The notes beneath the pieces were generated by a model, which made no database searches, was not told the DNA's origin, and saw only the letters and a list, made by a program, of their open reading frames with translations. From Arthrobacter sp. Soil763 (GTDB lineage: Bacteria; Actinomycetota; Actinomycetes; Actinomycetales; Micrococcaceae), in assembly GCF_001428365.1 (NCBI RefSeq), contig NZ_LMSH01000007.1, forward strand, positions 5,168 through 69,167: a DNA stretch of 64,000 nucleotides. The letters are read 5' to 3'. The position numbers and the translations under genes are program-made. Below are positions 33,659 to 42,274 of this stretch, piece after piece (within the stretch, counting starts at the first letter, position 1; each line of letters opens with the position of its first letter).

Positions 33659-34582
33659 ATGCTGAACCGCGTAACGAACCTCACCATGAGCGCGGCCGCG
33701 CAACGGACCCTGCAGACGCAGCAGGCCAAGCTGGCCGAGCTGCAGGATAAGGCCACCTCGCTGAACAAGATCTCGCGCCCCTCCGACGACCCCGCCGCCA
33801 CGGCCCAGGCCCTGGCCACCCGCTCGCTGCAGGCGGCCAACGCCCAGTACGGCCGGAACATCGGTGACGGTAACGCGTGGCTCGCCGCCGCGGACTCCGC
33901 GCTGGAACAGGCCACCAATGTGATGCGCCGGGTCAAGGACCTCACCGTGATGGCCGGGAACGATTCGCTGCCGCAGTCCGGCAAGGACGCGATCGCCGCA
34001 GAGCTGGAATCCCTGAACCAGGATCTGATCTCGATTGCCAACAGCCAGCACCTGGGTCGGAACATCTTTGCCGGGAGCTCGGACGCCGCCGGCGCGTTCA
34101 CCCGGGGAACACCCCGCGATCCCAACGTCCCCGGCGACACCGGCACCCCGCCCACGTACAACGGGACGGGCTATAACCCCGTAGAGCGGCGGATCAGTGC
34201 CACCCAGACCATGCGGGTGGACGCGGACGGCGCCGGGATCTTCGGCAACGGCAACGGCTCCGTTTTCGACGTCGTGAGCAAGTTGGCTGCGGACCTAAGG
34301 ACCGGGGTGGACGTTTCACCGCGGGTCGCCGACGTCGACACCGCGTTTAAGAACATCGTCAACGGCCGTGCTGAAATTGGAACACGGCAGGCACAGCTGG
34401 AACGTGCCGGCAACGTCAACACCGAAATGGAGGCATCCTTGGACGCCCAGCGGACCGGCATCGAAAAAGCTGACCTCGGCAGCGTGATCATGGACCTGAA
34501 GCTGCAGGAAACGAACTACCAGGTGGCCCTCGCCGCCACGGCCCGGGTCCTGCAGCCGACCCTGATGGATTTCCTGCGATGA
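33659..34582 (+). CDS. flgL: Flagellar hook-associated protein FlgL (HAP3)
   Basis: 307 residues, flagellin-like at both ends (MLNRVTNLTMSAAAQRTLQ; LKLQETNYQVALAATARVLQ). Second junction ring. It starts 2 bp after the flgK stop. Confidence 0.96.
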   Translation: MLNRVTNLTMSAAAQRTLQTQQAKLAELQDKATSLNKISRPSDDPAATAQALATRSLQAANAQYGRNIGDGNAWLAAADSALEQATNVMRRVKDLTVMAGNDSLPQSGKDAIAAELESLNQDLISIANSQHLGRNIFAGSSDAAGAFTRGTPRDPNVPGDTGTPPTYNGTGYNPVERRISATQTMRVDADGAGIFGNGNGSVFDVVSKLAADLRTGVDVSPRVADVDTAFKNIVNGRAEIGTRQAQLERAGNVNTEMEASLDAQRTGIEKADLGSVIMDLKLQETNYQVALAATARVLQPTLMDFLR

Positions 34583-34968
34583 ACTCCGTCCTGAGCAGCA
34601 TTCCGGTGACGTTCACCGCCCCGATGCCGGGGCTGGAAATGGTCGAGGACTTTGCCCTGCGCAGCATCGACAGCGCCCCCGGGCTGTTTGCCCTGGAGTC
34701 GGGGTCCGGGCCGGTGCGCCTGTTCCTCGCGGATGCCGCCCTGTTCGTCCCCGGGTACAACCCGCCGCTGCCGGCCGCGGCGCGGGAGGCGTTGGAGCTC
34801 GGTGACGGCGAAGGACCGCAGTTGCTCGTCGTGGTCAACCACTCCCCCAGCGCCACCACGGTGAACCTCATGGCGCCGATCGTACTCAACCCCGCTTCCC
34901 GGCGCTGCACCCAGCTGGTGCTGGACGGTAAGGAGTATCCGCTGCGCGCGGAGCTTGGCGCCGCCTAG
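34579..34968 (+). CDS. fliW: Flagellar assembly factor FliW
   Basis: 129 residues. FliW family features are visible: PMPGLEMVEDFALRSID, FALES, and VVVNHSPSATTVNLMAPIVLNPASRRCTQLVL (in part NLMAPIVLNPASR). FliW binds flagellin or, when flagellin is exported, binds CsrA and blocks its RNA binding without covering the RNA site. With csrA at 7208 and sites in the fliC leader, the whole switch is in this window. The start overlaps the flgL stop (ATGA). Confidence 0.93.
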   Translation: MNSVLSSIPVTFTAPMPGLEMVEDFALRSIDSAPGLFALESGSGPVRLFLADAALFVPGYNPPLPAAAREALELGDGEGPQLLVVVNHSPSATTVNLMAPIVLNPASRRCTQLVLDGKEYPLRAELGAA

Positions 34969-34995
34969 CCAGAACCCGGGCACAGTCCCGGAGAC

Positions 34996-35034
34996 AGCAA
35001 AGCGCCGGACCCCGCGGGGTCCGGCGCTTTGCTT
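34996..35034 (+). terminator. Terminator after fliW
   Basis: A long perfect stem (AGCAAAGCGCCGGACCCCG and complement) followed by TTAA, marking the end of the flagellar island. Confidence 0.85.
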
Positions 35035-35092
35035 TAACTCTGTGTAAATCCGTGGAATCAGCCCGTTAGCCGGGCGGCCGGGAGGGGAAGAC

Positions 35093-35395
35093 TTAGCCTT
35101 CGCAGTCGCGGCAGTACTTCAGGCCGTTCTTTTCCTTGGCGACCTGGGACCGGTGACGGACCAGGAAGCAGGACGAGCAGGTGAATTCATCGGACTGTTC
35201 GGGAACAACAATGACGGTCAGTTCTTCGCCGGAGAGATCGGCGCCGGGGAGGTCAATGCCCTCTGCGGTGTCGTTCTCGTCGACGTCGATAACAGCAGTC
35301 TGGGCACCGCCGCCACGGGATGCCTGAAGGGCCTCCAGCGATTCAGCGGGAGACTCTTCTTCTGTCTTGCGTGGGGCGTCGTAATCGGTAGCCAT
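35093..35395 (-). CDS. DUF4193 small zinc-ribbon protein
   Basis: About 100 residues from MATDYDAPRK. The N-terminal half is acidic and the C-terminal half carries CSSC...CRDC, a four-Cys zinc ribbon with the VRHRSQVA-EK pattern of the actinobacterial DUF4193 family. Function is unknown. An ATG 12 bp further upstream is in frame but the family begins at MATDYD. Monocistronic. Confidence 0.88.
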   Translation of the reverse strand: MATDYDAPRKTEEESPAESLEALQASRGGGAQTAVIDVDENDTAEGIDLPGADLSGEELTVIVVPEQSDEFTCSSCFLVRHRSQVAKEKNGLKYCRDCEG

Positions 35396-35536
35396 AGCGG
35401 GGTTCACTTTCGTTGCTGCACAGCGCCATTTCAGGCACCTCAGTGAAGCAGTTTAGGGCATGATGCTGGGAGTTAGAGAATAGTGTGCTTAAAGCGACAT
35501 TCCGCGTCGCGCGTCGAACGAAACCGGAGGCAAACG

Positions 35537-35884
35537 ATGGCTACGAAACTGAACAAGCAGGCGCTTTCCCACGCCCGTCAACTGATCAAAGACGGCAAGG
35601 TTCAGCGCGACACCCGGGACGACTGGAGCGAGCACGCCCCGTCGGCTGAGCAGGAGAACAAGTTCATCGAAAAGAACGGCTTTACCGAGTTCTCGCACTG
35701 GCACCTGGGCCTGGATGCTGAGGCGTCGAAGGAAACCAAGGGCAGCGTGACCTTCCCCTTTGGCGACTTCAAGAAGGTCCACCGCTGCGCCGTCGTTTCG
35801 CTTGAGAGCCGGGCCGCGCAGCACGGCCACGACGACATTGCCCAGGCGGCCAAGAAACTCCTCGAGGAGATCGACGCCGACTAG
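35537..35884 (+). CDS. Conserved hypothetical protein
   Basis: 115 residues, soluble and charged, with no membrane helix. A good GGAGG lies 7 nt before the ATG. It has a KNGFTEFSHWHLGLD stretch and a C-terminal helix (DDIAQAAKKLLEEIDAD). I have seen similar short proteins in actinobacteria, but cannot assign a function. It is divergent from the DUF4193 gene. Confidence 0.75.
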   Translation: MATKLNKQALSHARQLIKDGKVQRDTRDDWSEHAPSAEQENKFIEKNGFTEFSHWHLGLDAEASKETKGSVTFPFGDFKKVHRCAVVSLESRAAQHGHDDIAQAAKKLLEEIDAD

Positions 35885-35919
35885 CCCCGTGTCCGCGAGG
35901 GGCCGCGCCGGGCGCCGGC

Positions 35920-36408
35920 TCAGGAGACCGGCCAGACCACCAGGGTCTTCCAGACTGCCGGGTCCGGTTCTTTGGCCGGGTCGCTGAGGTAGTACTCCCA
36001 CATGGCTTCTCCCGGAGTCAGCCCCTCGGCCTGCATTTTCGCCATCACGGCACCGTAGGTTTCCGGCAGGGTGTCATAGGGGCCCACATGCATCGCCTCG
36101 AGGGCGCGGCCTGCGGGAAGCACGCCGGCCCTCACCCCGGGGGCGTCCCCGCCGGGATAGGCGGCCGCCAGCGGGAAGCCGGCTTCGACGTCGACGACGT
36201 CGGTGGGCATCCCCCGGTACATAGCGAACGGCGGACCGGCCAGCTGGACGTTCTGTTGCTCCACCGCGGTCATCACCGACTTATAGGCGCGGTCAAAGAA
36301 TTCCCGCAGCGCATTCATGGGCACCGTCTCACGCAGCACCGCAGTGGGCTGCTCCGCCAGGTCGGTGGTCTTGATCTCCCGCTTGGTTTCCGGATTCGAA
36401 TCAGTCAT
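35920..36408 (-). CDS. GyrI-like effector-binding domain protein
   Basis: 162 residues matching the GyrI-like small-molecule binding fold seen in AraC-type regulators: PTAVLRETVPMNALREFF near the start, AYPGGDAPGVRAGVLPAGRA in the middle, HVGPYDTLPETYGAVMAKM (the hallmark GPYxxLxxxY) and EYYLSDPAKEPDPAVWKT at the end. There is no DNA-binding domain. Likely binds a hydrophobic ligand; the partner is unknown. Confidence 0.82.
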   Translation of the reverse strand: MTDSNPETKREIKTTDLAEQPTAVLRETVPMNALREFFDRAYKSVMTAVEQQNVQLAGPPFAMYRGMPTDVVDVEAGFPLAAAYPGGDAPGVRAGVLPAGRALEAMHVGPYDTLPETYGAVMAKMQAEGLTPGEAMWEYYLSDPAKEPDPAVWKTLVVWPVS

Positions 36409-36515
36409 AGCGCAAGGCTCCGCCGTGGCCGCGGAGTGGTCAAGGGGCTCTTGGCCCCGGACCGGGCCGGTCCCCGGAGCAGCAGCGCCGCCGCGCCGCC
36501 GGGCCGGGGCCGGGG

Positions 36516-37175
36516 TCAGCGGCTGATGATGACGTCGAGACGGCGCGGGCCGTGCACGCCTTCGACGCGTTCGAGTTCAATGTCGCTGGTGGCGCTCGGA
36601 CCACTGATCATGGTCAGCGGCCGGATGCCGTCGATGCGGCGCAGCGCCTCCGGCAGGATTCCGGCGATGTCCGTGGCAGCCACGATACAAATGTGGTGGT
36701 CCGGCACCAGGCTGATCGCGCGCCGGCCCTGGTTCGGGCTGCCGTCCAGGATGATGGTTCCCGTCTCGGCGACGGCCACCGCGCTGGCGGTCACGACGGC
36801 GTCGATGCCGTCCAGTTCCGCAACCCCCAGCGGCGCGCCGGCTGCGTCCACCCGGCGCCGTTCCGTGCCAGCGCCTGCGGCGCGGCCGGTGGAGGTGCCG
36901 TCGTCGACGGCGGCCAGCCAGCCGGCGTCGAGCCCGGCAGGCACCACGTAGCTGCGCGCCTCGGCGAGCAGTTCGGCGACCCGCGCCGGAACCTCGGCGG
37001 CGGGTACCACGGAGACCTGCGCCTTGTAGTCGACCAGCCGGTCCACCAGCAGAAGGATCAGGGCTTCCTCATCCAGCTCGGAGGTGGTCCGGTACTCCCG
37101 CGGAACCGGAGGCGCCGCCGGGGCGTCGCTCAGTGCGGAGCGGATGCGGCCGAGGATGTCCTCGCGAGCGCTCAT
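36516..37175 (-). CDS. lutC: L-lactate utilisation protein LutC
   Basis: 219 residues of the LUD domain family (DIAGILPEALRRIDGIRPLTMISGPSATSDIELERVEGVHGPRRLDVII in part: MISGPSATSDIE and VEGVHGPRRL). Third subunit of the LutABC Fe-S L-lactate oxidase. It overlaps lutB by 4 bp. Confidence 0.93.
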   Translation of the reverse strand: MSAREDILGRIRSALSDAPAAPPVPREYRTTSELDEEALILLLVDRLVDYKAQVSVVPAAEVPARVAELLAEARSYVVPAGLDAGWLAAVDDGTSTGRAAGAGTERRRVDAAGAPLGVAELDGIDAVVTASAVAVAETGTIILDGSPNQGRRAISLVPDHHICIVAATDIAGILPEALRRIDGIRPLTMISGPSATSDIELERVEGVHGPRRLDVIISR

Positions 37176-38707
37176 GCCTGCCCTTCTTTCCCTTGCGTCG
37201 CAGTCTCCTGCGGCGGGACAACGCCATCGTTCGGATTCCCGTGCTCCCTCGCCCACCAGCTGCGGAAGGATTCCGGCGGCGGGGCGGGGATGTCGCGGCT
37301 TTGGGTCCAGCCCGCGGCGATGCCGGGCAGCTTGCTGATTTTCTTGTCCGGCCCGGCCGCGAGGCGGCCCAGGGGAAGGCCCTTCTCCACCAGGCCCAAC
37401 CGCTTGCCGGAGGACAGCGCCCAGGACGCGGCCTTCATGCCCACGTCCATCTGGCTGGGCAGCTTCTTGGTGCCGCGCTTGCTGTCCACATCCTTGCTGC
37501 GCAGGTGCACCAGGATGTCCGGGATGTTGATCTTCACGGGGCACGCGTCGTAGCAGGCACCGCAGAGCGAGGAGGCGTAGGGCAGGGAGCTGTTTTCCTC
37601 CGCTTCGATGCCGGTCAGCAGCGGCGAGAGGATGGCGCCGATCGGGCCGGGGTAGGTGGAGCCGTAGGCGTGGCCGCCGGTCCGCTCGTAGACCGGGCAG
37701 ACGTTCATGCAGGCACTGCACCGGATGCAGTGCAGCGCGGAGCGGCCCATCTCATCGGCGAGCGCGGCGCTGCGGCCGTTGTCCAGCAGCACCAGATGGA
37801 CGTTCCGGGGTCCGTCTCCCTCCGTGACGCCGGTCCATAGCGAGGTATAGGGATTCATCCGCTCGCCGGTGGAGGAGCGCGGCAGCAGCTGCATGAACAC
37901 CTCCAGGTCCCGCCAGCCCGGCAGCAGCTTCTCGACGCCCATCACGGTGATGAGGGTCTCCGGCAGCGTCAGGCACATTCGGCCGTTGCCCTCGGATTCG
38001 ACGACGGCGAGTGTCCCGGAGTCGGCTAGCGCGAAGTTGGCCCCGGAGACGGCCACCTTGGCGGTCAGGAACTTCCTCCGCAGGTGGGCGCGGGCGGCCA
38101 TGGCGAGCACCGCCGGGGAATCGGTGAGTTCCGGGTCGGCGTCGGGCATCTCGCGCAGGAAGATGTCCCGGATCTGGGTGCGGTTCTTGTGGATGGCCGG
38201 GACCAGGATGTGGCTGGGCTTGTCGTGGTCCAGCTGGACGATCAGCTCGGCGAGATCCGTTTCGAAGGCCGCGATTCCCTGTTCCTCGAGGTATTCGTTG
38301 AGCCCGATTTCCTGGGTGGCCATCGACTTGACCTTGACCACCTCGGTCTCGCCGGTATCGCGGATCAGCCCCGCCACAATCGCGTTGGCCTCATCGGCGT
38401 CGCGGGCCCAGTGAATCACCCCGCCGCGGGCGGTGAAGTTCGCCTCAAACTGCTCCAGCAGCTCGGGCAGGCGCGCCATCACGTTTTCCTTGATCGCGGA
38501 GCCGGCGTCGCGCAGCTGTTCCCAGTCCGGCAACTCCGAGACCACCTGGAGTCGCTTGTCCCGGATGGTGTGCGTGGCGTGGCCAAGGTTGGCGCGCAGC
38601 TGGGCGTTGCCCAGTTCGCGGTGCGCAGCCTTGGGGAAGGATTCGGCGGCGTGCAGGTTGCCCGAGCCGAAGACCGGCAGGGAGGGCATGCCCAGGAAGG
38701 TACTCAT
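37172..38707 (-). CDS. lutB: L-lactate utilisation iron-sulfur protein LutB
   Basis: 511 residues. The LUD part (SGTLAVVESEGNGRMCLTLPE-like, seen as DSGTLAVVESEGNGRM) precedes two 4Fe-4S motifs, CIRCSACMNVCPVYE and CGACYDACPVKIN. It passes electrons from lactate to the quinone pool with LutA and LutC. ATGA overlaps on both sides show one operon. Confidence 0.95.
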   Translation of the reverse strand: MSTFLGMPSLPVFGSGNLHAAESFPKAAHRELGNAQLRANLGHATHTIRDKRLQVVSELPDWEQLRDAGSAIKENVMARLPELLEQFEANFTARGGVIHWARDADEANAIVAGLIRDTGETEVVKVKSMATQEIGLNEYLEEQGIAAFETDLAELIVQLDHDKPSHILVPAIHKNRTQIRDIFLREMPDADPELTDSPAVLAMAARAHLRRKFLTAKVAVSGANFALADSGTLAVVESEGNGRMCLTLPETLITVMGVEKLLPGWRDLEVFMQLLPRSSTGERMNPYTSLWTGVTEGDGPRNVHLVLLDNGRSAALADEMGRSALHCIRCSACMNVCPVYERTGGHAYGSTYPGPIGAILSPLLTGIEAEENSSLPYASSLCGACYDACPVKINIPDILVHLRSKDVDSKRGTKKLPSQMDVGMKAASWALSSGKRLGLVEKGLPLGRLAAGPDKKISKLPGIAAGWTQSRDIPAPPPESFRSWWAREHGNPNDGVVPPQETATQGKEGQA

Positions 38708-39507
38708 CGGCTGGCCTTTCCGGTGGTGACGCGGACGTCCCCGGTCACGGAGGCCGGCGCTTCTAACGTACTGGCCAGGATCTCGGCCAGGTGCAGGGTG
38801 GTCGCGGCGCTGCCTTCGCGGGAGAGGCCGCCGCCAATGTGCATCAGGCAGGAGGCGTCCCCTCCGGTGCACAGGGCGGCGCCGGTGGAGCGGATGTTGG
38901 CCGTCTTATCCGCCAGCATCGCGGAGGAGACGTCCGCGTTCTTCATCGAGAACGTGCCGCCGAAGCCGCAGCACTGGTCGGCCTCGGGCAGCTCGGCAAG
39001 GTCGATGCCGGCGACGCTGCGCAGCAGCCGGGCCTGCCGGTCGCCCAGCCGGAGAAGGCGCATGCCGTGGCAACTGGGGTGGTAGGTGACCCGGTGCGGG
39101 AAGTAGGAGCCCAGCTGGGCGGCGGCGTCGGTCACCCCCAGCACGTCCACCAGCAGCTCGGAGAGCTCGTAGGTTTTGGCGCCGACGGCGGTGGCCCGGG
39201 CTTCCAGGGCGGTGTCGCCGCAGGAGCGCGCCACCATGGGGTGCTGGTGCTTCACCGAGGCGACGCAGGAACCGGAAGGGGCGACGGCGACGTCGTAGTC
39301 TGCCGAATCGAAGGCGGCCACGTGGTTGGCGACGACGGGGACCGCCTCCTTGAGGTAGCCGCTGTTGACGTGCATCTGGCCGCAACAGGCCTGCCCGGCC
39401 GGGAACACGACCTCGTGCCCGAGCCGTTCGAGTATGCTCACGGTGGCCTGGGCGGTGCGCGGATACATCGCATCGACGATGCAGGTGGCGAATAATGCGA
39501 TTCTCAT
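38704..39507 (-). CDS. lutA: L-lactate utilisation protein LutA
   Basis: 267 residues with two CCG motifs (QACCGQMH and QCCGFGGTFS), the heterodisulfide-reductase-type cluster-binding domain of the GlcF/LutA family. First gene of lutABC, transcribed away from lldP, with an operator 29 bp upstream. Confidence 0.95.
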   Translation of the reverse strand: MRIALFATCIVDAMYPRTAQATVSILERLGHEVVFPAGQACCGQMHVNSGYLKEAVPVVANHVAAFDSADYDVAVAPSGSCVASVKHQHPMVARSCGDTALEARATAVGAKTYELSELLVDVLGVTDAAAQLGSYFPHRVTYHPSCHGMRLLRLGDRQARLLRSVAGIDLAELPEADQCCGFGGTFSMKNADVSSAMLADKTANIRSTGAALCTGGDASCLMHIGGGLSREGSAATTLHLAEILASTLEAPASVTGDVRVTTGKASR

Positions 39508-39535
39508 GACAGCCTTCCGGGGCCCGCTGGACGTG

Positions 39536-39659
39536 TGGTCTGACCAAAGTAAAGCACGTGGCCACCGTCACCCACAACAGACAGCCGCCGCGTGAACGCG
39601 CTCACATGAGAGTGAGATGTAGGCTACACTCTCATGGTCCGACCACAGTGGTCAGACCA
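39536..39659. promoter_or_regulatory. Three GntR/LldR-type operators between lutA and lldP
   Basis: TGGTCTGACCA (39536-39546), TGGTCCGACCA (39635-39645) and TGGTCAGACCA (39649-39659) are perfect TGGTC-N-GACCA palindromes, the FadR/LldR subfamily pattern. The first covers the lutA side, the other two the lldP side beside a TACACT -10 (39625-39630). The GntR gene at 41502 is the obvious ligand. Confidence 0.88.
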
Positions 39660-39691
39660 AAGCCGTCGTCTCTCAACGCAGAGGAACTTCC

Positions 39692-41428
39692 GTGGACCAC
39701 TTCACTCCCACCACCGATCCGGTGCTCAACAGCGTGGCCTGGTCGGCCATCGTCGGCCTGTTGCCGCTGCTGACCTTCTTCATCCTCCTGGCCGTCGTCA
39801 AGACCAAGGCGCACGTGGCCGGAGCCGCAGCCCTGCTGGTGGCGCTGTTCGTCGGTATCGCCGCCTTCCACATGCCTGCCGGCCTGGCCATCCTGTCCGC
39901 GACCCAGGGCGGCGTCTTCGGCGCCTTCCCCGTGCTGTGGATCGTCGTCATGGCCGTCTGGCTCTATCAGGTCACGGTCCTCAGCGGCCGGTTTGAGGAC
40001 CTGCGCCGGGTGTTCGACGCGATCGGCGGCGGCGACGTGCGGCTGCAGGCCGTCCTGGTGGCGTTCTGCTTCGGCGGGCTGCTCGAGGCCCTCGCCGGGT
40101 TCGGCGCCCCGGTCGCGATCACCGCCACCATGCTGCTCGCGCTGGGCCTGCCGCCGCTGCGGGCGGCCGCCGCGGTCCTGGTGGCCAACACGGCCCCTGT
40201 CGCCTTCGGCGCCATGGCCATCCCGATCACCACCGCGGCCGGGCTGACCGGGCTGCACGCCACGGACGTTGCCTCCATCGTCGGCCGCCAGGCCCCGCTG
40301 CTGGCGACCTTCGTGCCGCTGATCCTGCTGTTCATCATCGACGGCCGCCGGGGCCTGAAGGACTGCTGGCCGGCCGCCCTCGTGGTGGGCGCGTCGTTCG
40401 CCGTCGCCCAGTTCCTCTGCTCGAACTACTTCTCCTACGAACTCACGGACATCCTCGCCTCGCTGGTGGGCCTCGGCGCCGCCGTCGTCTTCTTCCGCCT
40501 CTGGAAGCCCAAGGGCAGCGAAGCGGCGCGCGGGCGGCTGGGTGACGCCGCCGTCGCTGCCGGCACCGCGGCCGGTGGCCGCGACGACCACCGCGGCAAC
40601 GCAACTGTCGCCACCGTCGAGAAGACCGCGGACGGGGGGCTGACGCCGTCCCGCACCTGGCTGGCGCTGTTCCCGTACTTCCTGGTGATCGTGGTGTTCG
40701 GCATTGCCAAGCTCTGGAAGCTGGGCGTGGACCTGCCGGCGTTCCTCGCCGCCACGGACGTCAAAATCCCTTGGCCGATCCTGCACGACGCCCTGGTTAA
40801 CGCCGAGGGCAAGCCGGTGTCCTCCACCGTCTACTCGTTCCAATGGCTCTCCAGCCCGGGCACGCTGCTGCTGATCACGGGCCTGTTGGTCGCACTGGTG
40901 TACTCCAAGTACGACGACGGCGGCCGGTTCCGCCTCTCGGTGGGCGACGCGGTCCTGGAGATCGGCCGGACCATCGTCAAGATGCGCTGGGCCGGGCTGA
41001 CCATCATCACGGTCCTCGCCCTGGCGTACGTCATGAACAACTCCGGCCAGACCGTCTCGATCGGCACCTGGCTGGCCGGTACCGGCAGCTTCTTCGCCTT
41101 CCTCTCCCCGGTGCTGGGCTGGCTGGGCACCGCCGTGACCGGGTCGGACACCTCGGCCAACGCCCTGTTCGCCAAGCTGCAGCAGACCGCGGGCATGAAG
41201 GCCGGCATCGATCCGAACCTGCTGGTGGCCGCCAACACCTCCGGCGGCGTCGTGGGCAAGCTGATCAGCCCGCAGAACCTCGCCATCGCGGCGACCGCGG
41301 TCAACATGGACGGCCAGGAATCGGTGATCCTACGTAAGGTAGTCGGATGGAGCGTGGCTCTGCTGCTGGTGCTGTGCACCCTGGCCTTCCTGCAGTCCAC
41401 CCCTGTCCTCGGCTGGATGCTGCCGTAG
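39692..41428 (+). CDS. lldP: L-lactate permease
   Basis: 578 residues, highly hydrophobic, a member of the LctP family of lactate:proton symporters. The conserved LLEALAGFGAPVAITATMLLALGL and NTAPVAFGAMAIPITTAAG patterns (in part) are present. A hydrophilic loop near residues 270-310 is Ala/Gly/Asp-rich. The start is GTG, with GAGGAA 5 nt upstream. Confidence 0.95.
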   Translation: MDHFTPTTDPVLNSVAWSAIVGLLPLLTFFILLAVVKTKAHVAGAAALLVALFVGIAAFHMPAGLAILSATQGGVFGAFPVLWIVVMAVWLYQVTVLSGRFEDLRRVFDAIGGGDVRLQAVLVAFCFGGLLEALAGFGAPVAITATMLLALGLPPLRAAAAVLVANTAPVAFGAMAIPITTAAGLTGLHATDVASIVGRQAPLLATFVPLILLFIIDGRRGLKDCWPAALVVGASFAVAQFLCSNYFSYELTDILASLVGLGAAVVFFRLWKPKGSEAARGRLGDAAVAAGTAAGGRDDHRGNATVATVEKTADGGLTPSRTWLALFPYFLVIVVFGIAKLWKLGVDLPAFLAATDVKIPWPILHDALVNAEGKPVSSTVYSFQWLSSPGTLLLITGLLVALVYSKYDDGGRFRLSVGDAVLEIGRTIVKMRWAGLTIITVLALAYVMNNSGQTVSIGTWLAGTGSFFAFLSPVLGWLGTAVTGSDTSANALFAKLQQTAGMKAGIDPNLLVAANTSGGVVGKLISPQNLAIAATAVNMDGQESVILRKVVGWSVALLLVLCTLAFLQSTPVLGWMLP

Positions 41429-41449
41429 CCTCCCGCCCCGCCCACTTCC

Positions 41450-41479
41450 GGAGTGCGGGCCGCCAGCGGCCCGCACTCC
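41450..41479 (+). terminator. Hairpin between lldP and lldR
   Basis: Perfect 14-bp arms (GGAGTGCGGGCCGC and complement) around CA. It lacks a T-run and overlaps the lldR leader, so it may reduce rather than stop read-through. Confidence 0.6.
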
Positions 41480-41501
41480 CCCGCCCGGAAGGAATCCGCC
41501 T

Positions 41502-42248
41502 GTGACCAGCGCCGCAGCAGGAGCCGCCCCCCGCCGTCGTACCTATGACGCGCTCCTGCAGGACATCGAGGCAGACCTGCGGTCGGGCAAGATCAAGCTC
41601 GGCGACCGCCTCCCGGGTGAACGCACCCTGGCGGAGAACTACGGCATCTCCCGGGCCTCGGTGCGCGAAGCCATCCGGATCCTTGACGCCATGGGCGTGG
41701 TGCGCAGCTCGGTCGGTTCCGGCCCCACCTCCGGCGCCATCGTCATCTCCGACCCGTCCGCGGGCCTGTCCTCGGCGCTGCGGCTGCATGTGGCCAGCAG
41801 CCGGCTCCCGGTCGAAGACATCGTGCAGACCCGCATCCTGCTGGAAACGTGGACCGCCCAGGCGGGCGCTGCCCGCAGCGGCGGCGAGGCGGAACTGGAG
41901 CAGGCCGCCCGGCTGCTGGAGGCCATGGACGACCCCGCTATCGACCGGGCCACCTTCCACGAGCTCGACGCACGGTTCCACGTGGCCCTCAGCTCGCTGG
42001 CCGGAAATGCCGTGGTAGCCACCATGATGGAGTCCCTCAGCGGGTCGATCGTCGGCTACGTCAAAGGCGCCATGGACGCGATGGAGTCCTGGCCCGAGGT
42101 CCTGGCGGTGCTCCGGAGCCAGCACCACGGCATCTTCGACGCCGTCGAGGCGCGCGACGGCGAACTCGCGGCCCGCCGGCTGCGCGAACACATCGAATGG
42201 TTCTACCAGCGGGCACGCGAAGCCGTCCCGCCCCTCCCCACCCCCTAA
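41502..42248 (+). CDS. lldR: GntR-family (FadR subfamily) lactate regulator
   Basis: 248 residues. An N-terminal winged helix (LQDIEADLRSGKIKLGDRLPGERTLAENYGISRASVREAIRIL, in part GERTLAENYGISRASVREA) precedes an FCD ligand domain with the metal-binding Asp/His pattern (FHELDARFHVALSSLAGN). It should repress lutABC and lldP until lactate binds. The start is GTG with GGAAGGAA upstream. It lies between lldP and the dehydrogenase. Confidence 0.9.
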   Translation: MTSAAAGAAPRRRTYDALLQDIEADLRSGKIKLGDRLPGERTLAENYGISRASVREAIRILDAMGVVRSSVGSGPTSGAIVISDPSAGLSSALRLHVASSRLPVEDIVQTRILLETWTAQAGAARSGGEAELEQAARLLEAMDDPAIDRATFHELDARFHVALSSLAGNAVVATMMESLSGSIVGYVKGAMDAMESWPEVLAVLRSQHHGIFDAVEARDGELAARRLREHIEWFYQRAREAVPPLPTP

Positions 42249-42274
42249 CACCACGCACGACCCTGGAGCAGCGC

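Noticed and set aside
35537-35884. Candidate FlgM anti-sigma factor near the island
   Set aside because: Size is close, but the sequence has no FlgM C-terminal pattern, and a terminator and another gene separate it from the flagellar genes.
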